Part shown: positions 35,094 through 47,917 of the stretch, one piece after another
Position numbering within the stretch: position 1 is the first letter of the stretch
Layout: each line of letters begins with the position of its first letter
NCBI RefSeq assembly: GCF_004210375.1
Contig: NC_134833.1
Location: 47,672,782-47,736,781, forward strand
Reading direction: 5' to 3'
DNA from: Tachypleus tridentatus
Taxonomy: Eukaryota > Arthropoda > Merostomata > Xiphosura > Limulidae
DNA length: 64,000 nt
Made by a program: the position numbers and the translations under genes
The notes under the pieces: generated by a model
Told to the model about the DNA's origin: nothing
Seen by the model: only the letters and a program-made list of their open reading frames with translations
Database searches by the model: none

Positions 35094-35374
35094 GGGTCCG
35101 GCATGGCCAAGTGGGTTAAGGCGTTCGACTCGTAAACCTAGGGTCGCGGATTCTAATCCCCGTCGCACCAAACATTGCTCGCCCTTTCAGCTGTGGGGAC
35201 GCTATAATGTAAGGTCAATCCCACTATTCATTGGTAAAAGAGCAGCCAAAGAGTTGGCAGTGGGTGGTGATGGCTAGCTGCCTTCCCTCTAGTCTTACAT
35301 TGGTAAATTATGGATGCCTGGCACAGATAGCCCTCGAGTAGCTTTGTGCGAAATTCAAACCAAACAAACAAACA
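35094..35374 (+). mobile_element. SINE group A, full length, with TSD
   Basis: The best-preserved head in the window: GGCATGGCCAAGTGGGTTAA, GGCGTTCGACTCGTAAAC and GATTCTAATCCCCGTCGCAC (box B), then the full body and a GCGAAATTCAAACC tail with AAAC repeats. AGAGGGTT flanks it (35086-35093, 35375-35382). A 61-codon open frame across its head is a by-product. Confidence 0.95.
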
Positions 35375-35382
35375 AGAGGGTT

Positions 35383-36258
35383 CTAATAATTTGCCAATTA
35401 CTCTATGTGTTTATTGTTATGTATTGTAAATATCAAAAGCTCAACTTCTATTTTATTCATTTAATTTATTATTTCCAATTTGTGTTGTAATTTTCTTTTC
35501 ATTGAACTTATAAATTTTTTTGTCAAGCACATTGCAAACTCACATTGTTTATACTGTTTTGTATGTTTTTTATTTGTATATCTGTTTTGTATTGTTTTCT
35601 TGATCTAATAAATTCAAAATAAGAGTATTTATTTCAATGATATTACTGGGACTAGGCTAGTAACACTAATAATAATAATCTGCAAGTACTATTACTATTA
35701 GAATTATCTAGCAAATTGAAGAGGCTGCTTAACTTAAGTTCTGAAAAAGAAAAAAGTATACAGTATTGTGTAGTAGTGAATTCTTTATATATGTATATAT
35801 AGTACTAGATATTGTTATCAATTCAACATTACTGTTAGTATCATTGTATTAGAAGGTAGAACTAAATTGAAGTTGAAAGTCTCATGTAAATTGTTTCATG
35901 TAGTAGCACAAGTAGTACAGTATTTAAGATTTTAATTAATGTATGTCCTAAGATAAGTACAATGTGGAACAGAATATTACTGTTGAACTTAATTTAACTC
36001 TTGTAAGCCTGAACATGTCAAGCATAATAAATATTACTATTAAGTATAATTAAATGGTAACTTAAAAATAAAAGGTACTAGAACTTATGTGTTGAACTTT
36101 TACTAAGTAGAACAACATTGGGCGTATTTGCAATTATATGTTTAAACTTGATGTAACTTGAATATGATAGTGGAATTAAACTTCAAAAATACAAGCTGAG
36201 GACTGGCACATAGTATTTGACTTAGTAGTATTAGCAGAGCTACTTCATATTACATTGA
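35383..36258. other. No feature recognised
   Basis: AT-rich, with short AT(A/T) simple repeats only. Confidence 0.5.
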
Positions 36259-36266
36259 GTATACAG

Positions 36267-36592
36267 CAGCAGTTCTTAATCTTTTTGAATCTACAGAGCT
36301 CTTCTGGTATCAAATTTGTGTCACAGAATTCACTACCCAAACAGAAACATTAATTCTATACTAGCAGTTGTTTGTGTGTGGTGTTTCTCATTTTAAATAA
36401 TGCAGTGATTTATATTGTGTCATTAGGAAACCCACTCCTAATAATGAAATATGGTGTTCTTTGATTGCAATTATGTGATGTTAGAATATGCATTAATTTT
36501 GCATTCCGTGGAATCTCCACTATCTCTTGGAACCCATGGATTTCTGTTGTGAAACTCAGTGGGTTTTTTGATGCCACAGTTGAGAATCATTG
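36267..36592. mobile_element. hAT-type MITE with 8-bp TSD
   Basis: A 326-bp element with ends CAGCAGTTCTTAATC and, inverted, CAATGATTCTCAAC, close to the CAGTGGTTCTCAACC termini typical of hAT non-autonomous elements. It is flanked by GTATACAG (36259-36266) and CTATACAG (36593-36600), 7 of 8 identical, the duplication length expected of hAT. It has no coding capacity. Terminal divergence suggests an old insertion. Confidence 0.8.
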
Positions 36593-37309
36593 CTATACAG
36601 TACACTTCATAACTTCTTTTTGCTTTTCCTTTGTCAGTTAAAACTTTAATTAAAATGATTACAAGGTTTATAAAAAAATCAGTAATGGCACTAGTCCTAT
36701 ATTTGCATGTTACATTTTATATTATGATTTACATGTTGTATCTTGTGGATTTATGCTACAGCTATTATTAGTATTAGTAATAATAGTACACTATAGCAGT
36801 ATTATGCATTTGGCACAGAAAATTAGTGTCTAAGAATATCAACTAGCAGTATATATATTGTAATCTATAATGCTTGTACCTAATGTTTTCTGTACTAAAT
36901 TTTTTTTGGTATGGCTTTGCATATATAATACAGTACAAAACATTCAAGCAAATGAATAATTGTTATTATACCTCACAAATTTGTCTACTTTTAAACCTAA
37001 ATAACCTTATTGCCATGAATTTTTAAGTAAGCTGTTGGAATGTTGTAACATTTGCAGTTTATTGCAAAAATTTATTCTGAGTTATATTGCATAGTAGTAA
37101 ATTTGAAATTGCTAAGTATCATAGTATTTAGTATGTAGTGATAGGCTGAGTTATAAAGTCTGCTGCATGCAGTCTATTACTCTGTGATGCTTATAAATAA
37201 CTGCTAAAGTTGAGTTGTAACCTTATTTGAGTATCTAATTGCCATTATCGAGTGTGTCACAGCTTGTATAATGGTAATATTATTCTGTTCTGCTATTATT
37301 GGACTTGTA

Positions 37310-37398
37310 ATACTACAAACTGGATTTCGATACCCATGGTGGGTGGAACACAGATAGCCCATTGTGTAATTTTGTGCTTAGCTTCAAACAAACAGATC
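37310..37398 (+). mobile_element. SINE group B, 5' truncated
   Basis: GGATTTCGATACCCATGGTG, then AACACAGATAGCCCATTG, TTTTGTGCTTAGCTTCAAAC and an A-rich end. Confidence 0.75.
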
Positions 37399-37399
37399 T

Positions 37400-38600
37400 T
37401 CTGTTAAACATGTATTTTGTTGGGAAAAATTAAAAAATGGAAAATTACTACTTAGTAATGAGTTCAGTTTATAAGCATATATTATTTCCATGTTTCTTAA
37501 ATGTTAATTCTGGTGACAAAATCACAGTACAAATTGTTTGTATGTAACATCCATTTGTACTCTTTCTTACATGATATTTTCCAAAAAATTTTGGTAAAAA
37601 AAAAAAAAAAGGGAATAAGCTAAATTAATGTACAAGATATCAAGTACATCTTGTAGGCCTGACAGGTCTGTGTCTGTACATGTTATGTTACTGGTGTCTG
37701 AGTTTAAAAATCATTAGTTTTTTAATTATCATAAGAGTACATTAAGTAGCTGTCTACTTTCCTTCAAATTTATGGTGGTGCCAAGTCTGGTAACTATGTA
37801 TGTATATGTGGTATAATATTTCATGGCCTGGGATTTATAAGACGTTCTCCATAACATGATCCTAGCTTGTGGGAGAGTTGATTTTATGCTCATACAGTGA
37901 GTTGGGATGAAGTTGCACAGCATTAGTTCTGTATATAACCCCTTAACATCAGTCAAGTGCTTCATTATACTTGGAGAATCTATTCCAGCTTCATTGGCCT
38001 TAAAATTAGAGAAACTGATATAATATTAACAATATATATTACCATTGGATTATAAAAATAAATTAAATGTTCACTTATCAGCTATCAACCTATTTCAATG
38101 AAATTATTTTTTATAAAAGGAAAACAAATAATATTAATAATAAAATTTGCAAAAGGTAAGTATGATGTTTGGATGGCATTGCCAAAATGCACAGAAATGA
38201 GATATGAAGGAATACACAAACTATACAAAAATCCTTACCTAAGTATCCAGTAAGTACACTGTACTGAGTCAAACTTGCAAGGTTGTGGTTATCAGCCACT
38301 GTAAGACTTTATAGCACTGTTCCACTTAAATACTTTTATTCAAATCTGAGTTTAAGCAACTGAAGGACATTCAATATTTAGTTGTACATAAAAGTTATTC
38401 TTAGAAATATTTGGTTACTAATGTAGGGATTTTGTTATGCTTTATTCATTTCCTGCCTTGTTTCTGTACGTTGTAGCATTGCCATACCTTCATCATACTT
38501 AATTTTTGCAAAATGTATTTTTATAACTTAAAGTATATCAATCATCATGACTAGCAGTAGTAAAGATGATCACAATCCATTAAAACTAATGCTCCAAAAC
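37400..38600. other. No feature recognised
   Basis: Several short minus-strand frames (37729-37965, 38111-38299) show no family resemblance. Confidence 0.45.
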
Positions 38601-38619
38601 AAATATTTGTAGTTGACAA

Positions 38620-39560
38620 GGAACTTTATAGAATGTGTTGTTTGTCAAACATTGCAAACTCAAAAAGGCATCTAGTGCAGAAGTTGAGAGCCTTTAACAT
38701 ATTTCAACTGTTCAGAGAGGTGGCAGTGATGTATTAAGAGGCTTCAAGAGAAATATGAGAATATATGCTCTCCATTACCACCTGATATAACTATACCACA
38801 GAAAGCAATATGTAAACAAGTCCAACATTTTGCTTGTGAAGTTGATAGAAAATTATTTGAAATGAAACAAAATGTGCCTTCCTGTAAAATTTTCTCCACT
38901 TTTGAAAGCAAAACTTCTTCATTTAGCAATAAAATTTACCATATTTTGATTGGTCAACATGCATTGTGTGTTTAAAAAAAATCCATAAAGAAAAGGTATC
39001 AATCTTCATAGAATAGAAACTGAAAAAGTTAGCATGAAAATTGCAGCAAAAAGGCATGTAGATGACCAGGCACTCTTGTAAGTCAGAGCTAAAGATGTAA
39101 TAGACAGAGATGCAGTATACCACTCGACTTGCCTTACTATGTACATAAAATTAGCCCCATTGATTACAAAGACTTGGAAGAAGCTTTTGATCATGATAGC
39201 ACTTGTAAAGTAGTTATTGATGAAATTCATGATGTCTTAATGAGACAATAAAAAACTTTGTTCAAATTGCTTGATATGTACAAGTCATTTCTTTCACTGG
39301 AAGCAAGAGAAGAACACACAAGTTTCATACCATAGAGCCAACTAATCAAACATTGTGATGACAAAAGTGTGATATGGTCTCAATATCAAGTAGAATATTA
39401 CTTTAGGTGACACTGTGAGGGCAGAAAGAAAGTTGAAGTATGAGCTGACTTCTGCTCAAGAATATTAAATATTATTTTTACAGAATTTTGAAGAGAGTGA
39501 TTCAGAATATGACAACATGTGTACTCAGACTTGTCCACTTGTGACAGTGTTTCAGATTAC
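38620..39560 (+). pseudogene. Decayed protein-coding relic, family not identified
   Basis: Plus-strand coding character persists over about 900 bp in shifting frames. Segments are a Cys pair near the start (ECVVCQ), CSPLPPDITIPQKAICKQ and HFACEVDRKLFEMK (about 38770-38880), KRHVDDQALL, DRDAVYHSTC (about 39100-39130), a run YKDLEEAFDHDSTCKVVIDE, and an acidic EESDSEYDN tail near 39490. The C..C plus VYHS.C pattern recalls an uncharacterised Cys/His-rich protein family that is repeated in many invertebrate genomes and is probably transposon-linked. I cannot name it. Several stops and shifts make it inactive. Confidence 0.4.
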
Positions 39561-40990
39561 CCAGATCCATAGGTAGTTAGTCTTCATCACTCAGCATGCA
39601 TGTAATATTACAGTTTTTACTGTACTTATCAGGAGAAAGATGGTCAGTTAGTATGCACTAAAGCATCAAACACTTAAATACTATTCAGTGTAATTGTTAT
39701 TTTTCTTTATTGAAACATGCATGTAGACAAGAACATAAGAATGTGTGTCATGAAAATGTGTGTACATCCATGATAAAAAGAATTGAAAGTACCTTTTTGT
39801 TGCATTGTATGTTTATCATAAATCCTTGATATTGAATCTTTGAGGCATTTAAATAGATTTCTTTCAAATAAATGAGATTAATGTTTTTAACAATTATGAA
39901 TATTGTTAACAGTTTATTTAATCTTGTTCTATGCCTCCATAGTAAATGTTTTGATTCACACAGTAAATGAAGAAATTGTAGAATGGAGAAAGTGGAACCA
40001 TAAAATGAAGTTGGCTTCAATGAGTGTGATATTTTTTGTAACAACCTGATCAGATAGGAACTCCACAACACCTTTTTTTTTAAAGCACAGAACCTCAGCT
40101 ATAAAATGATATATGTTGTTGATTCTTCAGTTTCTTAAATTCCTAAAACGACTGTTCTCACCACTTTCATATAGTAGAACTAACTATGATAATCCATCAC
40201 TTTATTACTTAAGTATGTAGTATTTACTGTTTTTCTTAGTAATCATTGTTGGAACTGGAATTAATTGACATGCTGTATTGTTTTTTTTTCTGTACTTTAA
40301 TATTATAAAGAAGTAACTGCTAGTTTCTGTATAGAATACAAGTTGTAAATATACAATGAGTATATATCAAAACTTGTTTTCACATTTGCAAAACTAAATA
40401 AGCCTCCAAGCCTATATAAAGCAGCAACATAATGTAAATTAATGGGGGAGAGTGTGACCAAATGCCATTTGGCCTTGTAAGATCTTTCTTCCCCATATGC
40501 AAGAAAGAATATTGCTCTTTTAAACAAATATGGCATGCCACATCCATATACTTATTCAACAAGCTTAAGGACACCAAAATCAAGGTTATTAGTTTATTCA
40601 TGTTTCAGAAGCCATAACTTGATCAAAAATGAGAGAATTACATTAATAATAAAAACAAATTTTCAGAGAAGCATGTATCATCTGTAATACAAAAGTGTAG
40701 GAACTTTATAAAACCATCAGATTATCTATTTAAAAGAGGAGAACAATAAATTACAAAAAATTAAAATTGGTTTAATTGAAAAAGAGAATTTTGAATTGTA
40801 AAGTGTAGGAAGCCATTCCTTGAGTAAAAATACTTTTTATTTGAGATTTAATGTCAGATTTAAAGGTAATTAGAATTATGAGATATATGTACATAATTTA
40901 AATATTTTATCAATAATTCTTGATGCCATATTTTGAATAAAACACGATGGATAGACACAGGTTTGGGATTCAGTAAAACAGCTGTATTTC
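39561..40990. other. No feature recognised
   Basis: AT-rich DNA with short unrelated frames on the minus strand. Confidence 0.45.
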
Positions 40991-40994
40991 AGTT

Positions 40995-41185
40995 AAGTGT
41001 TTTGTTTTTATAATAAGGTGAATGACTTATGGAATAAGTTGCCATCAGCAATAATGAACCCCAAATTTCTGTAGGAGGTTAAGAAGGAAAATTGGTAATT
41101 TTCTGAAAACTAAATGGTGGTTGAGCAATGACAGTCATAAACGACCAAATGGTCTCTTGATGTTCTATGTTTCTTACAGGAACCT
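40995..41185 (+). mobile_element. CR1/L2-like LINE extreme 3' fragment
   Basis: The plus strand encodes NDLWNKLPSAIMNPKFL, the WN.LP..V....L motif at the end of CR1/L2-group ORF2, followed by the tail AAACGACCAAATGGTCTCTTG. No more of the element is present to the left, so it is strongly 5' truncated. Confidence 0.6.
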
Positions 41186-41189
41186 TAAA

Positions 41190-44100
41190 TAATCTGGATA
41201 CAGGTAACAGAAATTTGCTTTGTGTTTTGAAGCTAAGAGGTCTAAGGAAATTCAAAGTTATGTTTGTTTGATTTTTCTCAAAACGTTTAGCTCTCTGGAT
41301 GTCTTTGCTTTAATAAACTTAAATATTGATGTTATATGTTAAAGTTAGGATGAATTTGAGCCTCACCTATTTTTTAAATCACATATGTTTCCAACAAATA
41401 AATAATGGTTGGCACAGTAAAGTTTCTCTTGTAGAAAGCAGAGATTTGTTATGGCTGAAATTAGTTTCATATTTGATACTTATATCACTTTTTTATTATA
41501 TTGGATTGCTATGTTGATGTGTGCACAGGTATATATTATTTTCAATTATTTTAACCATCTGTGACAAATGTAGAAGTTAAACATTTTATGGAAACTTGAT
41601 GATGGATAAAAACAGTTATTTACATTATATAAATTGTAATAAAATTGAGTGTATATTTATCATTACAGTTTCTAAAAGATTTGTAAACATATAAATACAT
41701 TTCAAATGTTTGTTTTGAATAAGGCTTTATATTTTGTTATTTTCTATACTCTAACCAACCTCATAACCATCACAAAAAATTAGGAAATATAAATTATGCT
41801 TTTTTGTGATAGAATAATTACATATTATAACATGAATATACAAATGTTTAGTCTAAGTATCTTAATTTTTATAATGCTATATATGAATATACATATTTAT
41901 TAATTTTTTAGTCATACCTACTTAACATTATATAGCTTGCATTGACACAGTGCACATGCACTCAGGCCACATATTCAGTAATATGTAACTGACCTGTACA
42001 GTTTTCCCTGTAATGGCTGTATTTTAGTGGACTAAAACATTTCAATTATAATACATTATATATATATGTGTGTGTGTATACAGATTATTATTATTTAGAA
42101 ATAAATTATTAAACTTATTTTTCTTAAAATATAGAACAACAAATCAAGATGTAAAGCAAACATTTATCTCTTCTTGCTACAACTTTTGTACTTGGTTGTT
42201 GCTGGACGTAGGACATTAAGCCTTTTAAAATTTTGCACTTGGAGGATATCAAACAAATTTTTTTTTTAGGTTTTATGTATACAGTTGAATAATCAAAAAA
42301 TCATAAATTACTACACTGATACTACAGAATTCCACTATAATTTATTGAGCTTAGTAACTGAGATTTATTTATTTAAAAAATTACAGACCTTCGAGCAGAT
42401 TAAAGACACAATCTATTGCCTTGAAATTTTGAAAGAATGCAGCAACTTTTTCAAAGATTAAAATGGCTGAGAAGACCACCCTGAGAACTTTCTAAGTTGA
42501 TTGGTTGTTCACATGTCATATACTGTAGTAAGAGTATATAAGGAACATTTAAAAAAAAAAAAATGATAGGAATTGAATGGAGCCACAGTTTGATTCAATA
42601 TGTAAGCTATATCTCAGCAAAATAAAAAGATACGAGGATTTTGTTTTGTATTATAGCTTGTAAATATTAGTAATTTCAGTTTCTAATTTGTACAAAATTA
42701 TGGACTTTGTATTTTGATGTCACAAACATCTAATTTTAAACAGTGCTGCATTTAACATACCATGTGACTCAATAACATCTATATTTGTGTTCATTTAATA
42801 TTTAGTTCTAAATTAAGAAATTAACTTATATGTAATACTAAAGTTTGAATTATAATCTACAATTTGATTTCAAACTTATTGACATTAATTAAAAAAAATA
42901 GTAGTTCAATAAAATTTTGAATGCAAGTCAACAAACATGATGGCATGGCATTTGAACTTTGACCCATTGTGAAATGGTTAATTCAAACTGAGTGTTATAA
43001 CATTCAAAATTGAAATTACTCAATATATTATGGGAAGTATTTGGGCATATGTATAATGAATGATTTAAGAACAGGTTGGTAATGTGAGGGTTAAACATAA
43101 TTAGCTCATTGAGATTGTAATCAGTCACTAAAATATAGTGAGATGATGTTGATAACTGTTATATTGGATTTATTTATTAATTAATTATGGTTTTTAATGT
43201 TTTGAAACAATTTGATACAGTTATATTATTTACTAGATTATAAAGAATTATAATTTTATTCTTGGATCTTTGTTTTAGGAGTTGTACTTCATTACCAAGT
43301 TGGCTTGAGCAAAAATGTATATATAAATATGTAACATAAAGTTCCATAAGTCTTTTGGTTGGGAAAAGCAATTTATATAGAATTGTTTTGCAGAAATGTA
43401 CAAAGTAATAGCAGTACACAACAAAAGCTATTTGGATGAGAGCTTGTTGTTGTCTTATAAACGATGTGTTTGTTGTAAGAAAATAATCATAATGCTACTA
43501 CGATCAGGATCAAACAGAAACCATTTATTAAGTATAAAATCCAAGCAAAAACTTTGAAACCACTAGAATACAAATTTCATCAGTCACAGAAAAAAAAGTA
43601 AACTCTTGTATGCCAAGGATTAACTGTAAACATTAACACAAATTACAACAAAAATCTCAGTATAATTAATTTCAATACGTATCAAACGAATTAGGAAAAA
43701 AAAATTAACAGAATGAAAAAGCTAGTTCACCAGAAAATAACACTGTTTTGCATTTAAACTACTTATTATCAAGCAGTAACTTTAACTATATCTTGTGAAT
43801 TAACTTATTTTCCAAGACAGTATTTCCCACCACTTACAAGATTAGTTGTGTAGTATAAACTATAATGTTGTAAAGATTATTCATTGAATTGTGATATTAT
43901 ATACACTATGTTTGTCAAGGGTAGGATCTATTTAGATTGTATACCACACATACTTTAGCAGTTCACAAGAAGCATGCATTAACTATTTTAATTATATGAA
44001 ATATCAAGATGGACAGCTTACTTTGACAAACATACTTAATGTTAACATTTATTAATTTTGACATCAAGGCATTTATGCCAGTGCTTCTCTTGTTAAACTT

Positions 44101-46395
44101 ATAATAAACCAATAGTCCATAATACTGAGAAGGAGGAGAAAGCTATTTTCTGTACTATATTCTGGTTCAAGATGGTGTGTGATCTGGGAGATTTTAATAC
44201 CATGATTGTTTCCACATACAACTAGACTGAGATTTGCATGCAACTGCAACGTTACATTAGTGCTTCAAATTAAAGCACTGAGTTGCTGAAGTGGCAGATA
44301 TTTTGGCTTTTTCTACATCCCAGTTTAGATAAAAAGTAGTTGTTAGTTTGGTACTTTGTGTAATGGCTCTATTAGGAGCTTATCTTTATACATTCAATGA
44401 TATCACATGATGAAGCCATAAAGCAAAATATCAAACATTGTAAAAAAAAAGTGTTTTTCTTTTACTGGAATTGTTGTCAAATGTGTTCCTCAAAATACTT
44501 CAATCAGCTTTCTGGAAATTAAGAATAAGAATTTGTTAATGTTATATATATTATCCATACTGTCAAATAATGCCATTGGTATATTTATGTTGTAAACATC
44601 TGTGTTGTCAGTGGTTTATTTTATAAGATTTGTCTGTATATTTATTATCTAAAAGATCATTTAGTGAACAAATTTAAATAAAATATTTTGTTCCATTAGA
44701 GGATCAAGATCAGCATTAACATGAATGGTAAGCATTGTCTGTTGTTTGTTGTCTGGGGCTGTATTTTAATTTTTTTTTCCAGGATTAAATATATCTTTTT
44801 AATTAAGCTTTTAAGAGGTAGTTTGAAACTCTGAACTTCAGCTCCTTGAAATATAATTCCTCAATGAGTTAGTGTATGTTACAAACTGTGTTTATAATGA
44901 ATTAATTCTTTTTACTAGATCAGGGTCTCTGTGTGTGTTCAAGACCCATTTTAGAATTACTACGAGTATTGGGGTGTAATTCCTTGAGGTTAAGATATTT
45001 TAATATTTGAGGAGGAGTTTTGTGGTGACAATTTGTCCTGTATTTCATAAGTTTTATTGTAGTGCAAAATGTACATTGGTTTGTATTTGTGCTGTTTTTT
45101 GTAATGTCATGTAATTTGAGTATATGTTTCATCCTCCATGTCAATATCTGAGTATTTATGTAGCCTTGCAGCTGAAACTAGTCTTTCTTCCATATTCATC
45201 TTTTTTCAAGATATATTATTTGTTTCTGTGATCTCTCTGGTATCTAATATTACCTGCATGAACAAGACAGCCCAGAAGAGCTAGCAGAATGGTTACTGAT
45301 TACCTTAATTGTTTTATTTTTCATTTCATATAAATTCGTTTTTTTACTGAAACTGTTAACTTTTTGCTTGAAGAGAGAAATGATATTAATACTTTGGCCA
45401 CCTAAACTAGGCTTACAATAAGTAGATATTTGTGGTCTTGCAGATTTTTATTTATGTTCATGATCTTTAGGTGGAGACACAATGACATTTTGTTTTCAGG
45501 TTTTGACATAAAACAACAGCATGTGTTTGAAATGAGCAGAAAACCATGGCCTGGATTGTTCTTTTATGTGTTATGAAAATGTCATGAATATACATTTCTC
45601 AATCTCAAACAACAACAACAACAAAAAACCTAAAGTAGTGGTTTAATTAATTACATAATTATTATAATTAAGTAAAATTACATTGACAAATGTGCTCTGA
45701 TCATCTTACTCAGTAGTTACAAATCTGTTTACAGTGTTATTTTAAGCAGTTGGGACTCTTTGAAAGCATATGTATTTTTATACATCACAAAAATATATTT
45801 TAAAAGTTTTATTTCTTCAGTTTGTACCAGTGTTTTTAAAAAAACAACTAACATTATTATTTTGTCATATATGTAAAATTAATTGCACAAATATATTGTG
45901 CTTATTTAAAGATTAAAGATATACATAAAGTACTTGATGTTTGCATAGCATGCAATTAAGGGACTAATACTATGTAATAAATGTCAAGTTTAAATGGGAT
46001 ATATTTACTATACATCTCAGGATTGCAACATGTTTGGTGTTTGGTTTGCTAGACAGGTAGTCCAGATATGGTTGGTTCATGTTACTTTCCTGTTTAAATT
46101 TTTGCTCTGTACTTTGGAGCCAGGTGTACTGTGTGAAACTGGTGCTTAAATCCCACTATTCTGGCATACAAGAGGATCTCAAGAATTGGTGACAGGTGCT
46201 TTTTACTACCATTTGTAAAGGCTAGTAGTTATGATACTTTTCCTTTCTGAAGAAAAATTCTGTTGCACTCTTCATATCCCTTATAACCTATGTACATTGC
46301 TGTTATTATTATTATTACTTAATAGGAGTGATATTTGTACAGTAGTTATTAAAACTTCATTTATAATTTTGTAGTTTCAGATGTAACTTATGTGC
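41190..46395. other. Long AT-rich stretch without recognised genes
   Basis: About 5.2 kb. I see simple repeats (TA/TG at 42050-42080, A-runs) and weak frames at 42928-43419 and 44920-45144 (minus), none with family resemblance. It could be intergenic DNA or a large intron upstream of PEX3. Confidence 0.45.
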
Positions 46396-46650
46396 TTCTT
46401 TAGAAGACTATGTAGGTTTGGCTGTTAATCACATTATGTACTCACAGTGGATTGTATGTGAGTTTGACCATTTTCATGTAACTTAAATAACTGTGGGTTT
46501 GAACATTTGTCACATTGTATACTCATATAGGTGCTGTAAACACAGAGGTCAGTGTGTTTGTTTGACCATTACACATTATGTACATATACGTATGCTATCA
46601 GTAAAGAAGACTGCCTATATGTGGGTTTGCTCATTTGTTACATTATCATC
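46396..46650. repeat. Degenerate tandem repeat, about 60-bp unit
   Basis: Four to five diverged units share GT(G/A)GGTTTG(A/G)(C/A)CATTTGT, then CACATTATGTACTCA. They start near 46405, 46457, 46489, 46550 and 46615. Copies have lost segments, so the array is old. Confidence 0.5.
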
Positions 46651-47202
46651 CTGAGTTATTGAACTTCCTGTTTACAAATGCACACTTACCAACCATTGTC
46701 TTGAAAGATTTGGAAATCTTGTTCCATTAGAATAATTCATACTTCTCATTCAAACACATCAAATAAGAATTAGAGAAATAATTCAGATTTGCTAGCTTTG
46801 GGTTTTTATTAAAAAAAAAGTTTAGTACCAAAAAGAACTACTAGTCATGTAAAAACAAACACTCAGTATTAAACAACATGTGGAGTGTAATTTGTTTCAG
46901 AAAAGAGTAAATGAAATTTATGAAAACATGCAGTAAAATGTTTGCATCTGTTGATTGGAAAATGCTTATTTTGACAATTTTAGTTTTTCCCAATTTACTA
47001 TTTGTTTTTACAGTAGTGTTGGGCATGCTGCATGCACATGTTTAGAATTTTTGCATGGTTATCTCATGATTGTAGAATTTCTAATAATTAAACATATCAG
47101 ATAAATTTATCATTTTAATAAAGAAAATCAGATGTGTTTCACTGTATGTAATTTTAATCAAACCACATATTTTCTTTACACAGTCATTTCTGAACTCTTA
47201 AC

Positions 47203-47422
47203 AGGACTGGCCTGGGGGTTGTGAGTTTGACTTCTCCTCATCTAACTTGCTCTTCCTTTCAGCTGTTGGGGGCATTATAATGTTATGGTCATTTTTTCTA
47301 TTTGATGATAAAAGAGTAGCCAAAGAGTTGGCAATGTATAGTCCTCTAGTTTATCACTGCTAAATTGGTGTCAGTTAGCACAGATAGCCTTGTGTACCTT
47401 TATGTGAAATTTAAAACAAACC
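47203..47422 (+). mobile_element. Old SINE group A
   Basis: A decayed but continuous match: CCTTTCAGCTGTTGGGGGCA, TTATAATGTTATGGTCA, AAAAGAGTAGCCAAAGAGTT, CTGCTAAATTGG, CACAGATAGCCTTGTGTAC and TTTATGTGAAATTTAAAAC. Confidence 0.8.
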
Positions 47423-47896
47423 ATTTAATGAGATAGCTTTCAACCATTTATTCATTGTGAAGTAATTCAAAATTAAGATATCACAAAATTAAGATAAACA
47501 AGTTAAATCCTTCTCATATTTATGTGCTTAGTTAACCTGCTTTCTTATGTCTCAAGCTTGCTAATTGCTGAACATGTATTTAAATAAGTGTTAGATGAAT
47601 TTTCTTTAAACATGTTAACACACCTTTGACAGCATTTTAAGCTTTTCTATATTATTTTGATTTTCATCATTTATGTAATTTGATTAGTATACACACAGTG
47701 GCATTTTAATGTGTATATTTATGAGTATATATTTAAAGTTTTTTCATTTATATTTTCATCATTAATTTTATTTTTTGTAGCACATTTGTCATGAATATAA
47801 TAGACTTCTGGTCTTTTTTACTGTTACTAGTATAACATAATATTTTAAATTATGATGCACAGTTTATTAATCATATGTGGTACTTACTAGGTAGCT

Positions 47897-47908
47897 TTTA
47901 TTTTCTAG
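47897..47908 (+). other. Splice acceptor before PEX3 start codon
   Basis: TTTATTTTCTAG ends at 47908, nine bases before the ATG at 47918. Its polypyrimidine character and position suggest the 5' UTR begins in an upstream exon I could not locate, and that the start codon opens the second exon. Confidence 0.5.
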
Positions 47909-47917
47909 GTACATAAA

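Noticed and set aside
44920-45144. 74-codon minus-strand frame, suspected LINE piece
   Set aside because: No recognisable reverse transcriptase or endonuclease motif.
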